A DNA stretch of 20,921 bases. It comes from Deltaproteobacteria bacterium. Its GTDB lineage: Bacteria > Desulfobacterota > DSM-4660 > Desulfatiglandales > HGW-15. The DNA lies in the NCBI GenBank assembly GCA_030671095.1, contig DAOVAK010000006.1, positions 1 through 20,921 of the forward strand, written 5' to 3'. A program made the translations under genes and the position numbers. Below are positions 8,551 through 18,656 of the stretch, piece after piece; position 1 is the stretch's first letter; each line of letters starts with the position of its first letter. The notes under the pieces are model-generated. The model did no database searches. It was not told the origin of the DNA and saw only the letters and a program-made list of their open reading frames with translations.

Positions 8551-9039
8551 ATGCCAATATATGAATTTTATTGCCAAAACTGTCACATAATTTTCAATTT
8601 TTTCTCTGCTACGGTGAACACGGAAAAACGGCCTCTCTGCCCCAAGTGCAAGAAAAGGAAGCTGGCTCGCCAAATGTCCACCTTTTCCACGCTCCGCGGT
8701 CGTGGAGAAGAGGAGGATATGCCCTTGCCAGACATGGACGAGTCAAAAATGGCCCAAGCAATGGATCTCCTGGCAAGGGAGGCTGGACGTGTGGACGAGG
8801 ACGACCCCAGGCAGGCTGCCGATCTCATGCGAAAGCTAACGGATATGACGGGGCTCGATCTAGGACCAGGGATGGAGGAGGCCCTGAGACGAATGGAAAA
8901 CGGGGAGGACCCAGAACAGATAGAGGCAGAAATGGGAGATCTCCTGGAGGAGGAAGAACCCTTCAGCCTCAAAGAAAAATCATTCAGAACCCCCAAAAGG
9001 CGTCCACCAAAGGTGGATGATACACTCTACTACTTGTAA
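8551..9039 (+). CDS. FmdB-family zinc-ribbon regulatory-type protein with acidic tail
   Basis: A 162-residue protein. The N-terminus is the FmdB/CxxC_CxxC zinc ribbon: MPIYEFYCQNC with C8/C11, then C30/C33 (CPKC), and basic residues after the second pair. The rest is a long acidic, helical region (DDPRQAADLMRKLTDMTG, GPGMEEALRRMENGEDPEQI) ending in a short basic patch and DDTLYYL. FmdB proteins are called putative regulators after a protein near formamidase genes, but no biochemical role is established. The start at 8551 has AAGGATGA ahead of it. It is divergent from the phosphodiesterase and convergent with the UPF0280 gene (100 bases apart, no clear terminator). Confidence 0.8.
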   Translation: MPIYEFYCQNCHIIFNFFSATVNTEKRPLCPKCKKRKLARQMSTFSTLRGRGEEEDMPLPDMDESKMAQAMDLLAREAGRVDEDDPRQAADLMRKLTDMTGLDLGPGMEEALRRMENGEDPEQIEAEMGDLLEEEEPFSLKEKSFRTPKRRPPKVDDTLYYL

Positions 9040-9139
9040 TCAGGTTTTGCCTATTGGCCAGTTTCCCCGTTGCCCCGGTCTAGAAGTCTTGCCCTCGTAT
9101 CTGGCTGAACGGGCTGACACGCAAACCTATAGAGTTAAC

Positions 9140-9868
9140 CTACAAACCCACCAACTCAATCTCCCCCCATGTAGCCATTTTGTCCCCCACAATGACCAAA
9201 CCACCCCATATTCCTTTCATCTGATCCGCCCAAGTGGCGACCTTCTCAAGGGCCGTTTTACTTTTGATCCTGTTCCCGAGGCCTGTGGCCGCACCATCCG
9301 CCAGGACCGCAGATGAAGAGAGGAGGCAGACCAGATCCGCTATGCCCATGCTTAGGGAGTGCCCCACTGTGGCGGAAGAGGAACAAATTCCAAGGGGCAT
9401 CTTTTCTCTAGAAATCAACACACCGATTTTTCCACTTAGGGGAGACTCTCCGGCAAAAATTGAAACGGTCACTGGACGATTGACTTTCAAAAAGATGTCC
9501 CCGCCATTCTCAACAATCACCTGATCGCTCCATTGTTGAAGTCCTTTGGCCACGTATTGAGCTATAGCCCCAGCCACAGAAGCCATAGGACCCACCCCGA
9601 CGCCTCTGGTGACTTCAATCATCTCCCTTACCAGTGACGGTGCGTAGGGGTCTTCCGGGTAGGGTCGAAGGGTTTTCAGGAAGTCCGGGTGGGACTGAAT
9701 GTAACGCTCCAGCTGGTGTCGGTGGTCAAGAATGAGATCCCTGGTCTCATCTTCCAACCTCCGCTCGGCACTCACCCACAGATCCGTCTCTTTGACGGCC
9801 ACATGGAATGAGACCAAACCCTTGGCTCTGACCCTTTTTCTATAGGTCCGTTCTCGGTATTCTGTCAT
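9140..9868 (-). CDS. UPF0280 family protein (ApbE-like fold)
   Basis: A 242-residue protein matching the UPF0280 family, related in fold to the flavin transferase ApbE. Recognisable blocks are TYRKRVRAKGLVSFHVAVKE at the N-terminus, VGPMASVAGAIAQYV (about 91-105), VENGGDIFLK (about 118-127), GICSSSATVGHSLSMG (about 162-177) and LADGAATGLGN (about 188-198). These glycine-, serine- and aspartate-rich blocks correspond to the ApbE-type substrate pocket, but function is unproven; a methanogenesis or thioether-related role has been proposed only by association in other organisms. I chose ATG 9868 because homologues begin at this point; an in-frame TTG at 9901 would add 11 residues and neither start has a good Shine-Dalgarno. 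It follows the MauE-thioredoxin gene by 99 bases. Confidence 0.8.
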   Translation of the reverse strand: MTEYRERTYRKRVRAKGLVSFHVAVKETDLWVSAERRLEDETRDLILDHRHQLERYIQSHPDFLKTLRPYPEDPYAPSLVREMIEVTRGVGVGPMASVAGAIAQYVAKGLQQWSDQVIVENGGDIFLKVNRPVTVSIFAGESPLSGKIGVLISREKMPLGICSSSATVGHSLSMGIADLVCLLSSSAVLADGAATGLGNRIKSKTALEKVATWADQMKGIWGGLVIVGDKMATWGEIELVGL

Positions 9869-9967
9869 GGAAGATTTCGGTTTCAACAGCACGGTTGGCA
9901 ACCTGGGATGTCAAGACCCTGGCAACATACCTTTTCGTGATGATCAGGGTTTTCATACACTTAGACC

Positions 9968-10921
9968 TTACATTGACGCTTCAACCAACTTCCTGTCCGG
10001 CACATGATGATCCCACACTCTCTGCACGCGCTTATCTTTAAGCAGGATCGTACGAGGCACGTCACCAAGCCCAAGCAGGCGCCAAAAAACATCCTCCTCA
10101 ATCTGACCAAGGGGAAAAGCGGGTTGAAATTCTTCTATGAACCTCATCTGTGCAGATTCGTCGTTCATGCTAAGGGCGATGACGGAAGGCAAATCAGGAG
10201 CTTCAGCCAGCGCATTCAGCTCTGGCAAGGCCTCTTTGCAGTGCTCACAGTCTGTGTCCATGATGATGATAAGATGCGTCCCACTGGACAGATCAACCGT
10301 ATCCGACCCCTGAATCCGCAATCTGCTCAGTTCTGTTTCGATCGTCTCCCATGGGGACTGGCTAATCCGAGATATGGGAAAGCCGAAGGCGAGGGGCAGC
10401 GCTATTCCAATGAGAAAAGCAATGGTTACACACCAGACCTTGGCTCGGGACTGGGGCCTATGCGATGCCTTATACCGCACCCAAGCGAAGAGAGTGGCAA
10501 CCAGTAGAATCAGGTTTTCCAGCACCGCCTGACCGGGTGAGGATTCTACCCAAGTGCCAAAGCAACCGCACTCCTCTGTGGCACCGGTTAACCAGGCCCA
10601 GCTGGTGGCCCCAAGAAACGTGAGCCAAAGGATGGATGTTAAGGCGAGGGTTATCTTGGGGCGATAGAAGATCAAGAGGCCGATCCCGAGTGCACATTCC
10701 AGGGCAATCAATCCCCAGGCACTCACCGCCAGTAGGACATGCTGGGATATAATACCGTAATCCCTCATCTGCCTGATGAACAGCTCCATATCCATCGCTT
10801 TCACCAGGCCAGCTATGAGCAAAATGAGACCCACAGCGCCAGCCAACAGGCGGGGCACCCACAAGCGCCAGGCGCCAGGTGTAAGCCATTTTTCCCTAAA
10901 CGTCACATTGTCTTGCTCCAT
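9968..10921 (-). CDS. MauE/DoxX-like membrane protein fused to a thioredoxin-like domain
   Basis: A 317-residue inner-membrane protein likely involved in thiol/disulfide chemistry in the cell envelope. The first half has four hydrophobic segments (about 23-42, 61-83, 89-112, 132-149) and the CGCFG motif at 118-122, diagnostic of the MauE family (methylamine-utilisation type and relatives). A further membrane segment (about 162-180) leads to a thioredoxin-like domain with active-site C225-EH-C228 (MDTDCEHCKEALPEL) and a likely cis-proline at P289 (GDVPRTILL). The thioredoxin side should face the periplasm. In methylamine operons MauE and the thioredoxin-like MauD are separate proteins; here both functions appear in one chain, and no methylamine dehydrogenase genes are nearby, so a general electron or disulfide-transfer role is more likely. 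The ATG at 10921 has only a weak upstream AGG. It lies 75 bases downstream of guaA. Confidence 0.8.
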   Translation of the reverse strand: MEQDNVTFREKWLTPGAWRLWVPRLLAGAVGLILLIAGLVKAMDMELFIRQMRDYGIISQHVLLAVSAWGLIALECALGIGLLIFYRPKITLALTSILWLTFLGATSWAWLTGATEECGCFGTWVESSPGQAVLENLILLVATLFAWVRYKASHRPQSRAKVWCVTIAFLIGIALPLAFGFPISRISQSPWETIETELSRLRIQGSDTVDLSSGTHLIIIMDTDCEHCKEALPELNALAEAPDLPSVIALSMNDESAQMRFIEEFQPAFPLGQIEEDVFWRLLGLGDVPRTILLKDKRVQRVWDHHVPDRKLVEASM

Positions 10922-10996
10922 GTTTGGTAGGCCTGTTGTCCTCTCTATGGTATGCAGATCAGCAGTTTAACTTTTCGGTCTTCAGAGAGGGGAGAT

Positions 10997-12552
10997 TTAC
11001 TCCCATTCAATAGTGCTGGGTGGTTTGGAGGAGATATCGTAGGCAACGCGGTTTACACCCCGCACGTGATTAATAATCCTATTGGATATCCTGGCAAGTA
11101 CCTCGTAGGGTACCCTGGTCCAATCAGCTGTCATGGCATCTAAGCTATCCACAATTCTTATAGCGATCACATTTTCATAAGTTCTCTCATCGCCCATCAC
11201 GCCCACGGTTCTCACGGGCAAAAGCACGGCAAAGGACTGCCATACCTTTTCATAGAGCTCGGCCTTCCTTATCTCTTCCAGGAGGATGGCATCTGCTGAT
11301 CTTAATATCTCAAGCCTCTCGGGAGTAACTTCTCCCAAGATCCGCACAGCCAGTCCAGGACCCGGATAGGGCTGGCGCATGACCAGCTCTCTGGGAAGAC
11401 CAAGCTCGACGCCCACCTGTCGCACCTCATCCTTGAACAACTCTCGAAGGGGCTCTATGAGTTCCAATTTCATCACCTCGGGGAGCCCCCCCACATTATG
11501 GTGGCTCTTTATGGTAGCGGAAGGCCCTTTAAATGAAACACTTTCGATCACATCTGGATAAAGGGTTCCCTGGGCCAGGTACTTTGCCTTACCCAGCTCC
11601 TTTGCCTTTTTCTCAAAGATTGTTATGAATTCCCTCCCAATGATTTTCCTCTTCTCCTCAGGGTCTGTGGCCCCCTTCAGGTGCTTCAGAAAGTGGTCGG
11701 AGGCGTCCACGAGGTGCATATCCATGTGGTAGTGCTCCTGAAAGAGTTCCATCACCTCCTGGGTCTCTCCCCTGCGCAAAAGGCCATTATCCACTAAAAT
11801 ACAGGAGAGCTGGTTTCCTATGGCCTGACGGAGGAGAACGGCCGTTACTGAGGAATCCACCCCGCCGGAGATCCCGCAGATCACCCTCTCGTCACCGATC
11901 TTTTCTCTCAGATCCTTGATGGTGGTCTTCGCAAAAGAGGCCATGGTCCATAAGAGCTCACAACCACATATTCTGAAGAGGAAGTTCTTCAAGATCTTGG
12001 TCCCGTTTGGCGTGTGAACCACCTCCGGATGAAATTGAACCCCAAAGAGCCTTTTGGAGGCATCTGCCATGGCCGCTACTGGACTGTTTTTGCTCTTGGC
12101 CAGGACCGCAAAACCCACAGGCATCTTATCGATCCGATCTCCATGGCTCATCCAGACCATTTCCCCTTCGCGTTTCTTAAAGCCGTGGAACAAATCCCTG
12201 TTATCCTCGATACTAATCTCTGCGCTCCCATATTCCCGGTCCACAGCCCGTGATACGAGCCCACTGAGCACATGGGTGAGATATTGCATGCCATAGCATA
12301 TCCCTAGGATTGGGAGGTGCAGATCCAGGATACCCTTGTCTGCCATGGGTGCGTCTTTGTCGTAGACGCTGGCTGGCCCGCCGGAGAGGATAATGCCCAT
12401 GGGAGAAAACGCTTTTATCTTTTCCAAACTCACATTGCATGGATGGATCTCGCAGTAGACCTGAGCCTCACGCACCCTTCTGGCGATAAGTTGGGTATAC
12501 TGGGATCCAAAATCCAGGATCAGGATCTTTTGTAGATAAAGCTCTTTTCCCA

Positions 12553-12553
<1 letters not shown>
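10997..12553 (-). CDS. guaA: GMP synthase (glutamine-hydrolysing)
   Basis: A 518-residue enzyme converting XMP, glutamine and ATP to GMP. The N-terminal class I glutamine amidotransferase has the nucleophile C86 (GICYGMQ), H175 and E177 (VQFHPEV). The ATP-pyrophosphatase domain carries the P-loop SGGVDSS (229-235), and the C-terminal dimerisation/XMP-binding domain contains [13 protein letters not shown] and ends in the invariant TIEWE. Length is typical (E. coli 525). Its ATG shares one base with the guaB stop (TAATG, 12551-12555), so the two are translationally coupled. A short GGGAG/CTCCC hairpin (10990-11004) spans the stop codon but has no T-run after it, so it is not a convincing terminator. 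Confidence 0.98.
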
Positions 12554-14995
<2,442 letters not shown>

Positions 14996-15010
14996 TTTTG
15001 TGGGTGAGGC

Positions 15011-15032
15011 GACCCGCTCTGAAGAGCGGGTC
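15011..15032. repeat. Perfect inverted repeat, 10-base arms, 2-base centre
   Basis: Arms GACCCGCTCT (15011-15020) and AGAGCGGGTC (15023-15032). As RNA this gives a 9-pair GC-rich hairpin with a four-base loop, placed 16-37 bases before the Ppx/GppA ATG on the - strand. There is no T-run on either side, so it does not look like an intrinsic terminator; it may limit translation or be part of a dispersed palindromic element with the adjoining repeat. Confidence 0.8.
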
Positions 15033-15034
15033 CA

Positions 15035-15092
15035 TCCTCCGTAGCCCCGCAAACGGGATCTCCGCTTTGCTCCGACAGGCTACTGCGGAGGA
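15035..15092. repeat. Imperfect palindromic element (REP/MITE-like)
   Basis: TCCTCCGTAGCC (15035-15046) faces GGCTACTGCGGAGGA (15078-15092); the arms pair over 12 positions with a 3-base insertion. Inside sits a smaller dyad CCCG-CAAA-CGGG (15046-15057). The GC-rich TCCTCCGTAGC / GCGGAGGA style resembles short dispersed palindromes common in deltaproteobacterial and related intergenic regions; that resemblance is from memory and no second copy is in this window. Confidence 0.55.
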
Positions 15093-15126
15093 CGGAGCAT
15101 TCTGACATATTTTGGTAAAGTCTGCT

Positions 15127-15171
15127 CACCGGTGATCAGCCAGTTCTCCGGAACCAGGGTTTCAACCGGTG
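15127..15171. other. Nested inverted repeat, possible structured leader RNA
   Basis: Outer arms CACCGGT (15127-15133) and ACCGGTG (15165-15171) enclose an almost concentric inner dyad, GTTC (15143-15146) and GAAC (15151-15154). As - strand RNA the inner stem extends to seven pairs if two G-U pairs are allowed (CUGGUUC / GAACUGG, loop CGGA). It lies about 130-175 bases upstream of the Ppx/GppA start. No known riboswitch is recognised. Confidence 0.45.
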
Positions 15172-15300
15172 GGAAGATTTAGGGGAAAAGTATCAGAGGG
15201 GGGTATGTTTTTCAAGCTCTAAAAAGAGAGCACATGACAGATGTCTTTATATCCTAGGATCTCATCATCTATCCGCCTAGAGCGGATTAATGTCAAATTT

Positions 15301-15336
15301 TAGGGCAGTTAGTGATTGCGCTCATAGATTGCCCTA
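15301..15336 (-). terminator. Weak hairpin overlapping the hybrid kinase stop codon
   Basis: TAGGGCA (15301-15307) and TGCCCTA (15330-15336) form a perfect 7-base inverted repeat with a 22-base loop; the second arm includes the kinase stop codon. On the - strand the stem is followed by AAATTTGA rather than a T-run, so factor-independent termination is doubtful. Confidence 0.25.
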
Positions 15337-18300
15337 TTTGAGAACCCGGGCCAATTGGGTGCTTAATTTTGCCATCCCGATGGGCTTGGTCAGATAGCCT
15401 TTTATGAGCCTCTTTTTCTCTTCAGCTATACCTGAGGGCCCATCCACATCATAGCCGGAAATGATAACGATTTTGGCATCCGGATCATAATCCAACACGC
15501 TTTCAGCACAAGACAACCCATCCATTTCAGGCATATTCCTGTCCAAGAGCACCAAATCTGGCCGCCAAGATTTATATCTCACAATTGCGGCATTTCCACT
15601 ATTGACGTAGGCTGCCTGGTAACCCAATCTCTTCAGTAACTCCTCCATGACCTTGCACATATCCTTTTCATCATCCACGATGAGGATCTTTTGGCCTCTC
15701 CCTGGCATTATTTCCGTTGATGATTCCAGTATGGTCTTTTCACCAGAAGGAGCAAGGGGAAAATAGAGCGTGAATGTGGTCCCCTGATCCGAAGTGGAAT
15801 AGACTTGGATTTCCCCTCCATGCTCTTTGACAATGCCATAGGTCGTGGACAACCCCAAACCCGTTCCCTTATCCACTTCTTTGGTGGTAAAGAAAGGGTC
15901 AAAACATCTCTCCCGGGTCTCTTTATCCATCCCGAGCCCGGTATCAGAAATGATCACCTTTACATTATTCCCTTCTTTCTCAGCCTCAATATTCAGTTCA
16001 CCTCCCCCAGGCATGGCGTCCCTCGCATTGGTAAACAGGTTCATGAATGCCTGGCTCAGCTCTGAGTGGTCCCCTATGACGGGAAGGAATTCAGGAATGT
16101 TAATCTGGATATCTATCATCTTGTCGAAGGATATGCTTATTAACTGATGGGTCTCTCGAATCAGATCAGCCAGATTGAGGGTGAGATATTCTTTTTTGGT
16201 CTGTCTCCGGGAAAACTGCATCAGACCTTCAATCAGTTGTGCGCCCCGCTCCACATACGTATTGATTCCATCAGCAACTTCCTGAAGTGCGGGATCATCG
16301 GAATACTTCATTTGAAGCATCTGGCTCTGCATTGAAATCACGGCCAATATGTTTCTGAAATTGTGGCCGACACCGCTGGCCATGGTACCAATGGCTTCCA
16401 TCTTTTGCGCTTGCAGGAGTTGGGCCTCTAGCTTTTTTTGTGGTGTGATATCCCTTACAAAATTGAGTGTGGCTGACCGCCCTTCCCATGTAATAGGAAC
16501 CGCATTGACCTGGGCCCATAATTCTTCACCGCTCTTATCAATTATCCTCAAAGTATAGGTGGTGGGGATCTCCTCTCCTTGCCGCTCTCTCTGCTGCCGT
16601 TCATCCACCAAAGCTCTATCTTCCGGGTGGATCAAGTCCAGGTATTGGACATGGGATAGCTCTTCTTCAGAATACCCCAACACCTCTTTCGTCTTCGGGT
16701 TGGGGAATTTTATAACGCCATCTTGGGCAATAAAGATTCCATCATTGGCGTTGTCTACCAATAGGCGATACTTCTCCTCAGATTCCCGGACCGCCTCCTC
16801 GGCCAGCTTCCGTTCTGTAATGTCATGAACGATGACCGTAGCTCCTTTTGGCATGCCATTTTCGTAGAGTATTCTTGCGTTCAAAATCGCCCAAATTTCT
16901 TTACCGTCCTTCCGCCTGATTTTGTACTCCACAGTCTCTGGAACCTTTTCACCTGCAAAAAGTTTGCTTAATCTTTGCATAAAAATCTGTTTACTATCTT
17001 CCGCTAGAATTTCAAGAGGGCTCATGGCGAGCAATTCCTCTCTTGTGTAACCCGTATATTCCAGGATGACATCATTCACACTAATAAATTTCCTATTTAC
17101 AAAATCAACTTCGTACATTCCAGAAGGGGCATGTTCCACGAGTTGCCTGTATCTCTCTTCACTCTCTCGCAGGTCCTTCTCGGCACGTTTACGCCCTGTG
17201 ACATCTCGCACAACACCCCGAAACCCAACCGGCTCACCGGATGGATCTCTCACAAGACTAGTCGACAACTCAAGGACCTTTCTGTCTCCGTTTTTCAGTA
17301 TGATTTCATAGTCTCTTATGCTCGCAGGTTTCCTTGTGCGATAGATTTCGCTAAAGACTTGATACATTTTCTTTGCGGTCTCAGGAGTCGTATATTCCCG
17401 GTTGTTCTTACCCATCAACTCTTCTCTGGAATAGCCCATTATCTTGCAGAGGGAGTCATTAAAAAAGGTCATGTTCCCGGCAAGATCCACCTCGAAGTAG
17501 CCCTCTGCCATACTTTCCAGGATATTCCTATACTTCTCCTCGCTATGCCGAAGTGCCAGCTCTGCCTGCTTGCGATCGGTGATATCCCTGACAATACCCC
17601 GAAAACCGATCCGATGACCCTCAGAATCCCTCATTAAGGATATGGAGACTTCTATGTATCTCTTTTCTCCATCTTTCCTAACGATCTCGTGGCCAAATCC
17701 TTTGGTGGGTTTTCCAGAGGTGTATACATTGTTGAAGGTCGCATACACTTCTTCTGCTGCCTCTGGGAGCGTATATCGCCGATAACTCGTGCCAAGCAAT
17801 TCATCCTCAGGAATACCGACGATTTCACAGAATGAATCATTAACGAAGGTAAAGTTTCCAGAAGTACTCGTCTCATAATAGCCATCTTCTATTGTCTCAA
17901 GGATTGTTCGATATCTTTCCTCTCTTTCCAGAAGCGTTTGCTCCGCTTGCTTTCGATCGGTGATGTCCCTCGCAATGCAGGCGATTCCAACCACCTTACC
18001 GTTTCGGACCAAAGGAGCGGCACTAACTTCACCAAACTTCCTGGTTCCATCCTTAGCGATGAATGCGTAGACCGGGGAAGGTATCCGTTCACCAGTCAAG
18101 GCACGCATCGCATCGGAGGTTGCCGCTTCCAAATACTCTTCTCCAACAAGGCCCAAATCTAGAAAGGATTCTCCCTTCAGTTCCTCAGGTTTGTACCCTA
18201 TTATCCTTTCCACTGAGGGGGATACGCTCAGAATCTTTAACTCAGGGTCAATGGAAAAAATCACGTCGGATGCGTTCTCAAAGTGCAGGCGATAGGTCTC

Positions 18301-18396
18301 CTCGTCATCCCTCAATGCTTTTTGAGTAAGCTTGAGTTCTTCCTGCAATTCTTTGAGCCTTTTTTTCAGTTCTTCATAGGTTGGTTTCTTGGCCAT
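15334..18396 (-). CDS. Hybrid sensor histidine kinase: five PAS domains, HisKA, HATPase, receiver
   Basis: A 1020-residue protein with no membrane segment, so probably a cytoplasmic sensor. It starts with a coiled coil (about 5-35), then PAS modules at about 35-150, 160-282, 288-404, 412-532 and 540-658, each ending in a DIT.RK/AE linker. HisKA follows (about 660-725) with phospho-acceptor H678 in SGVGHNFRNIL. The HATPase has N790 (NLFTNARDAM), DTGLGM (818-823), CFDPFFTTK and GTGLGLS. A C-terminal receiver (about 902-1020) has acidic D908/D909, phospho-acceptor D952 (LLDRNMPEMDG), S980 and K1004. The residue after H678 is Asn rather than the usual Asp/Glu. PAS2 and PAS3 are clearly related copies. 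I chose ATG 18396 (GGAG 8 bases upstream; MAKKPTYEELKKRLKEL is a familiar start for these kinases) over ATG 18426, which has no Shine-Dalgarno. No separate response regulator is adjacent; signal and target are unknown. Confidence 0.93.
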   Translation of the reverse strand: MAKKPTYEELKKRLKELQEELKLTQKALRDDEETYRLHFENASDVIFSIDPELKILSVSPSVERIIGYKPEELKGESFLDLGLVGEEYLEAATSDAMRALTGERIPSPVYAFIAKDGTRKFGEVSAAPLVRNGKVVGIACIARDITDRKQAEQTLLEREERYRTILETIEDGYYETSTSGNFTFVNDSFCEIVGIPEDELLGTSYRRYTLPEAAEEVYATFNNVYTSGKPTKGFGHEIVRKDGEKRYIEVSISLMRDSEGHRIGFRGIVRDITDRKQAELALRHSEEKYRNILESMAEGYFEVDLAGNMTFFNDSLCKIMGYSREELMGKNNREYTTPETAKKMYQVFSEIYRTRKPASIRDYEIILKNGDRKVLELSTSLVRDPSGEPVGFRGVVRDVTGRKRAEKDLRESEERYRQLVEHAPSGMYEVDFVNRKFISVNDVILEYTGYTREELLAMSPLEILAEDSKQIFMQRLSKLFAGEKVPETVEYKIRRKDGKEIWAILNARILYENGMPKGATVIVHDITERKLAEEAVRESEEKYRLLVDNANDGIFIAQDGVIKFPNPKTKEVLGYSEEELSHVQYLDLIHPEDRALVDERQQRERQGEEIPTTYTLRIIDKSGEELWAQVNAVPITWEGRSATLNFVRDITPQKKLEAQLLQAQKMEAIGTMASGVGHNFRNILAVISMQSQMLQMKYSDDPALQEVADGINTYVERGAQLIEGLMQFSRRQTKKEYLTLNLADLIRETHQLISISFDKMIDIQINIPEFLPVIGDHSELSQAFMNLFTNARDAMPGGGELNIEAEKEGNNVKVIISDTGLGMDKETRERCFDPFFTTKEVDKGTGLGLSTTYGIVKEHGGEIQVYSTSDQGTTFTLYFPLAPSGEKTILESSTEIMPGRGQKILIVDDEKDMCKVMEELLKRLGYQAAYVNSGNAAIVRYKSWRPDLVLLDRNMPEMDGLSCAESVLDYDPDAKIVIISGYDVDGPSGIAEEKKRLIKGYLTKPIGMAKLSTQLARVLK

Positions 18397-18454
18397 CAAA
18401 ACACTCCAATTCAACTTGAGCCACATATCCCATTCGGAAAAATGAAGTTATCCC

Positions 18455-18492
18455 ATAAGCGTCTCAATCCCCACGCTCATTCCATCGCTTAT
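18455..18492. repeat. Inverted repeat in the hybrid kinase leader
   Basis: ATAAGCG (18455-18461) and CGCTTAT (18486-18492) form 7-base arms with a 24-base loop, inside the predicted 130-base leader of the kinase mRNA. GGGGAT/GGGAT repeats flank it on the - strand. It could be a regulatory hairpin or protein-binding dyad; nothing further can be said. Confidence 0.4.
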
Positions 18493-18533
18493 CCCCGACC
18501 GAAGGGTTCGCGGACCAGATCCCAAAAATATAT

Positions 18534-18562
18534 ATTATAACATCATTAATGCCTGGTGAAAA
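18534..18562 (-). promoter_or_regulatory. Candidate sigma-70 promoter for the hybrid kinase
   Basis: On the - strand TTTTCA (18562-18557, four of six), a 17-base spacer, then a perfect TATAAT (18539-18534), followed by a strongly AT-rich stretch. Transcription would begin near 18527, leaving about 130 bases before ATG 18396. The gap 18397-18656 between kinase and FHA-GAF remnant contains no gene. Confidence 0.5.
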
Positions 18563-18656
18563 ACAGGGAATTATTGACATTATCATTCTCTTGTCGGGGA
18601 AAAGACCAAATATGGGGGGATGGCATCTCTTTGGGGCAAACGGGACCAGAGGCGTT

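Larger units (their letters stand above)
14996..15333. other. Non-coding stretch rich in inverted repeats, between hybrid kinase and Ppx/GppA gene
   Basis: These 338 bases contain no supportable gene. They hold at least four separate dyads, listed individually, plus a 6-base-arm repeat ATCCGC / GCGGAT at 15271-15287. Read on the - strand the stretch is the 3' region of the kinase gene and the leader of the Ppx/GppA-guaB-guaA cluster, so it should contain a terminator and a promoter. I see no hairpin followed by a T-run and only a weak promoter candidate (TTGAAA near 15215 with a poor -10). Confidence 0.7.

Noticed and set aside
8293..8673. Upstream in-frame extension of the phosphodiesterase reading frame to a start at 8673
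   Set aside because: It would overlap the fmdB-like gene head to head, has no family similarity, and the DTH metal motif expected within the first dozen residues fits ATG 8292.
8571..9020. Long overlapping frames on both strands inside the fmdB-like gene
   Set aside because: Low-complexity Gly/Arg- or Ser-rich translations typical of shadow frames; the zinc-ribbon frame carries the conserved motifs.
9040..9139. Convergent gap with GCCAG/CTGGC and CCCGTT/AACGGG pairs as a bidirectional terminator
   Set aside because: The pairs interleave instead of nesting, the stems are short, and no T-run follows on either strand.
14996..15052. TTG start for the Ppx/GppA gene 19 codons upstream, and a 16-codon leader-peptide frame from ATG 15035
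   Set aside because: Both lie in the palindromic repeat. The TTG extension is not family-like, and the leader frame has its Shine-Dalgarno directly abutting the ATG.
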